Shown: one piece after another, positions 6,642 through 6,769 of the stretch | Layout: the number at the start of each line of letters is the position of its first letter | How positions within the stretch are numbered: position 1 is the first letter of the stretch | NCBI GenBank assembly: GCA_004356265.1 | Contig: SMXK01000138.1 | Span: 1 to 6,769 of the forward strand | Reading direction: 5' to 3' | Length of the DNA: 6,769 bases | DNA from: Bacteroidota bacterium | Lineage (GTDB): Bacteria; Bacteroidota; Rhodothermia; Rhodothermales; UBA10348 | Program-made: the position numbers and the translations under genes | The notes under the pieces: model-generated | Databases searched by the model: none | What the model saw: only the letters and a program-made list of their open reading frames with translations | What the model was told of the DNA's origin: nothing

Positions 6642-6769
6642 TTGTTCGATTCCATAATATTCTCCGGCATCGTTTCCGGCCGTTCTGCAAGATTGACAGT
6701 GTTGATTATTGCGTTGTTGTTCGTTTCGGCAGGAACGGTTCCGGCACAGATTTACCGCCTTCCTGCTCC
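6642..6769 (+). CDS. Possible start of a secreted or membrane protein gene (3' truncated, signal peptide only)
   Basis: The frame is open from 6627 (after a TGA at 6624) to the end of the window. From TTG 6642 it reads an N-terminal segment with two Arg residues, a hydrophobic core LTVLIIALLFVSAG and then TVPA followed by Gln, a classic signal-peptidase I site (cleavage after VPA, 6741-6746). Only about eight mature residues are visible, so no function can be given. There is no ATG in this frame; starts could be TTG 6642, TTG 6693 or GTG 6699. The later two would leave no positive n-region, so I prefer 6642. No Shine-Dalgarno or convincing promoter precedes it, although CATAAT at 6653-6658 is a weak -10-like match. 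Another + frame and a short minus-strand frame are also open here, so the call rests on the signal-peptide pattern alone. It may begin a new transcription unit, since 129 bases separate it from the ABC-F stop. Confidence 0.4.
   Translation, partial: MFDSIIFSGIVSGRSARLTVLIIALLFVSAGTVPAQIYRLPA

Noticed and set aside
6693..6698. TTGACA as a -35 promoter box
   Set aside because: No -10-like sequence occurs 16-18 bases downstream, and the bases fit within the signal-peptide coding frame.

Overview
The window looks like a chromosomal piece of a Bacteroidota-type bacterium, most likely from the Rhodothermota/Balneolota side. This is inferred from protein style only. AccA carries the 'SPESCSSILW' and 'LKLTAAD' wording, NadC has 'DKW-S-V-x-IGGGVNHR', and the first gene has a glycosyltransferase tail of a type I associate with this group. 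Most start codons also lack a Shine-Dalgarno sequence, which fits. Base composition is moderate (about half GC by eye) and similar throughout. I see no mobile element, tRNA/rRNA or CRISPR array.

All six well-supported genes are on the + strand and separated by only 2 to 18 bases, so positions 2-6512 probably form one transcription unit whose promoter lies upstream of the window. In order they are: (1) the C-terminal end of a surface-polysaccharide glycosyltransferase-type protein, which appears to carry a degenerate sugar-phosphate transferase domain; (2) accA, carboxyltransferase alpha subunit of acetyl-CoA carboxylase; (3) a YbgC-type hotdog acyl-CoA thioesterase; (4) nadC, quinolinate phosphoribosyltransferase; (5) a WcaJ-type polyprenyl-phosphate glycosyl-1-phosphate transferase, which starts exopolysaccharide or O-antigen assembly; (6) an ABC-F family ATPase. 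Fatty-acid and NAD synthesis genes therefore sit between two proteins of envelope-glycan type, with a ribosome-associated ATPase at the end.

The most notable point is the start of the ABC-F gene. The conserved N-terminus can be read upstream of the first standard start codon, but no ATG, GTG, TTG or CTG exists there. An ATC codon at 4422 sits exactly where the initiator is expected, six bases after a good Shine-Dalgarno-like sequence. The second point is that gene 1 can be aligned by eye with the C-terminal half of gene 5, but with the catalytic Asp-Glu pair replaced by Ser-Ser.

The last 257 bases (6513-6769) hold no clear terminator. They probably contain the beginning of a secreted or membrane protein gene (signal-peptide-like reading from about 6642, no ATG), which runs off the end. 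I found no previously unknown multi-gene system; the window is mostly recognisable housekeeping and envelope genes with a few unusual details.
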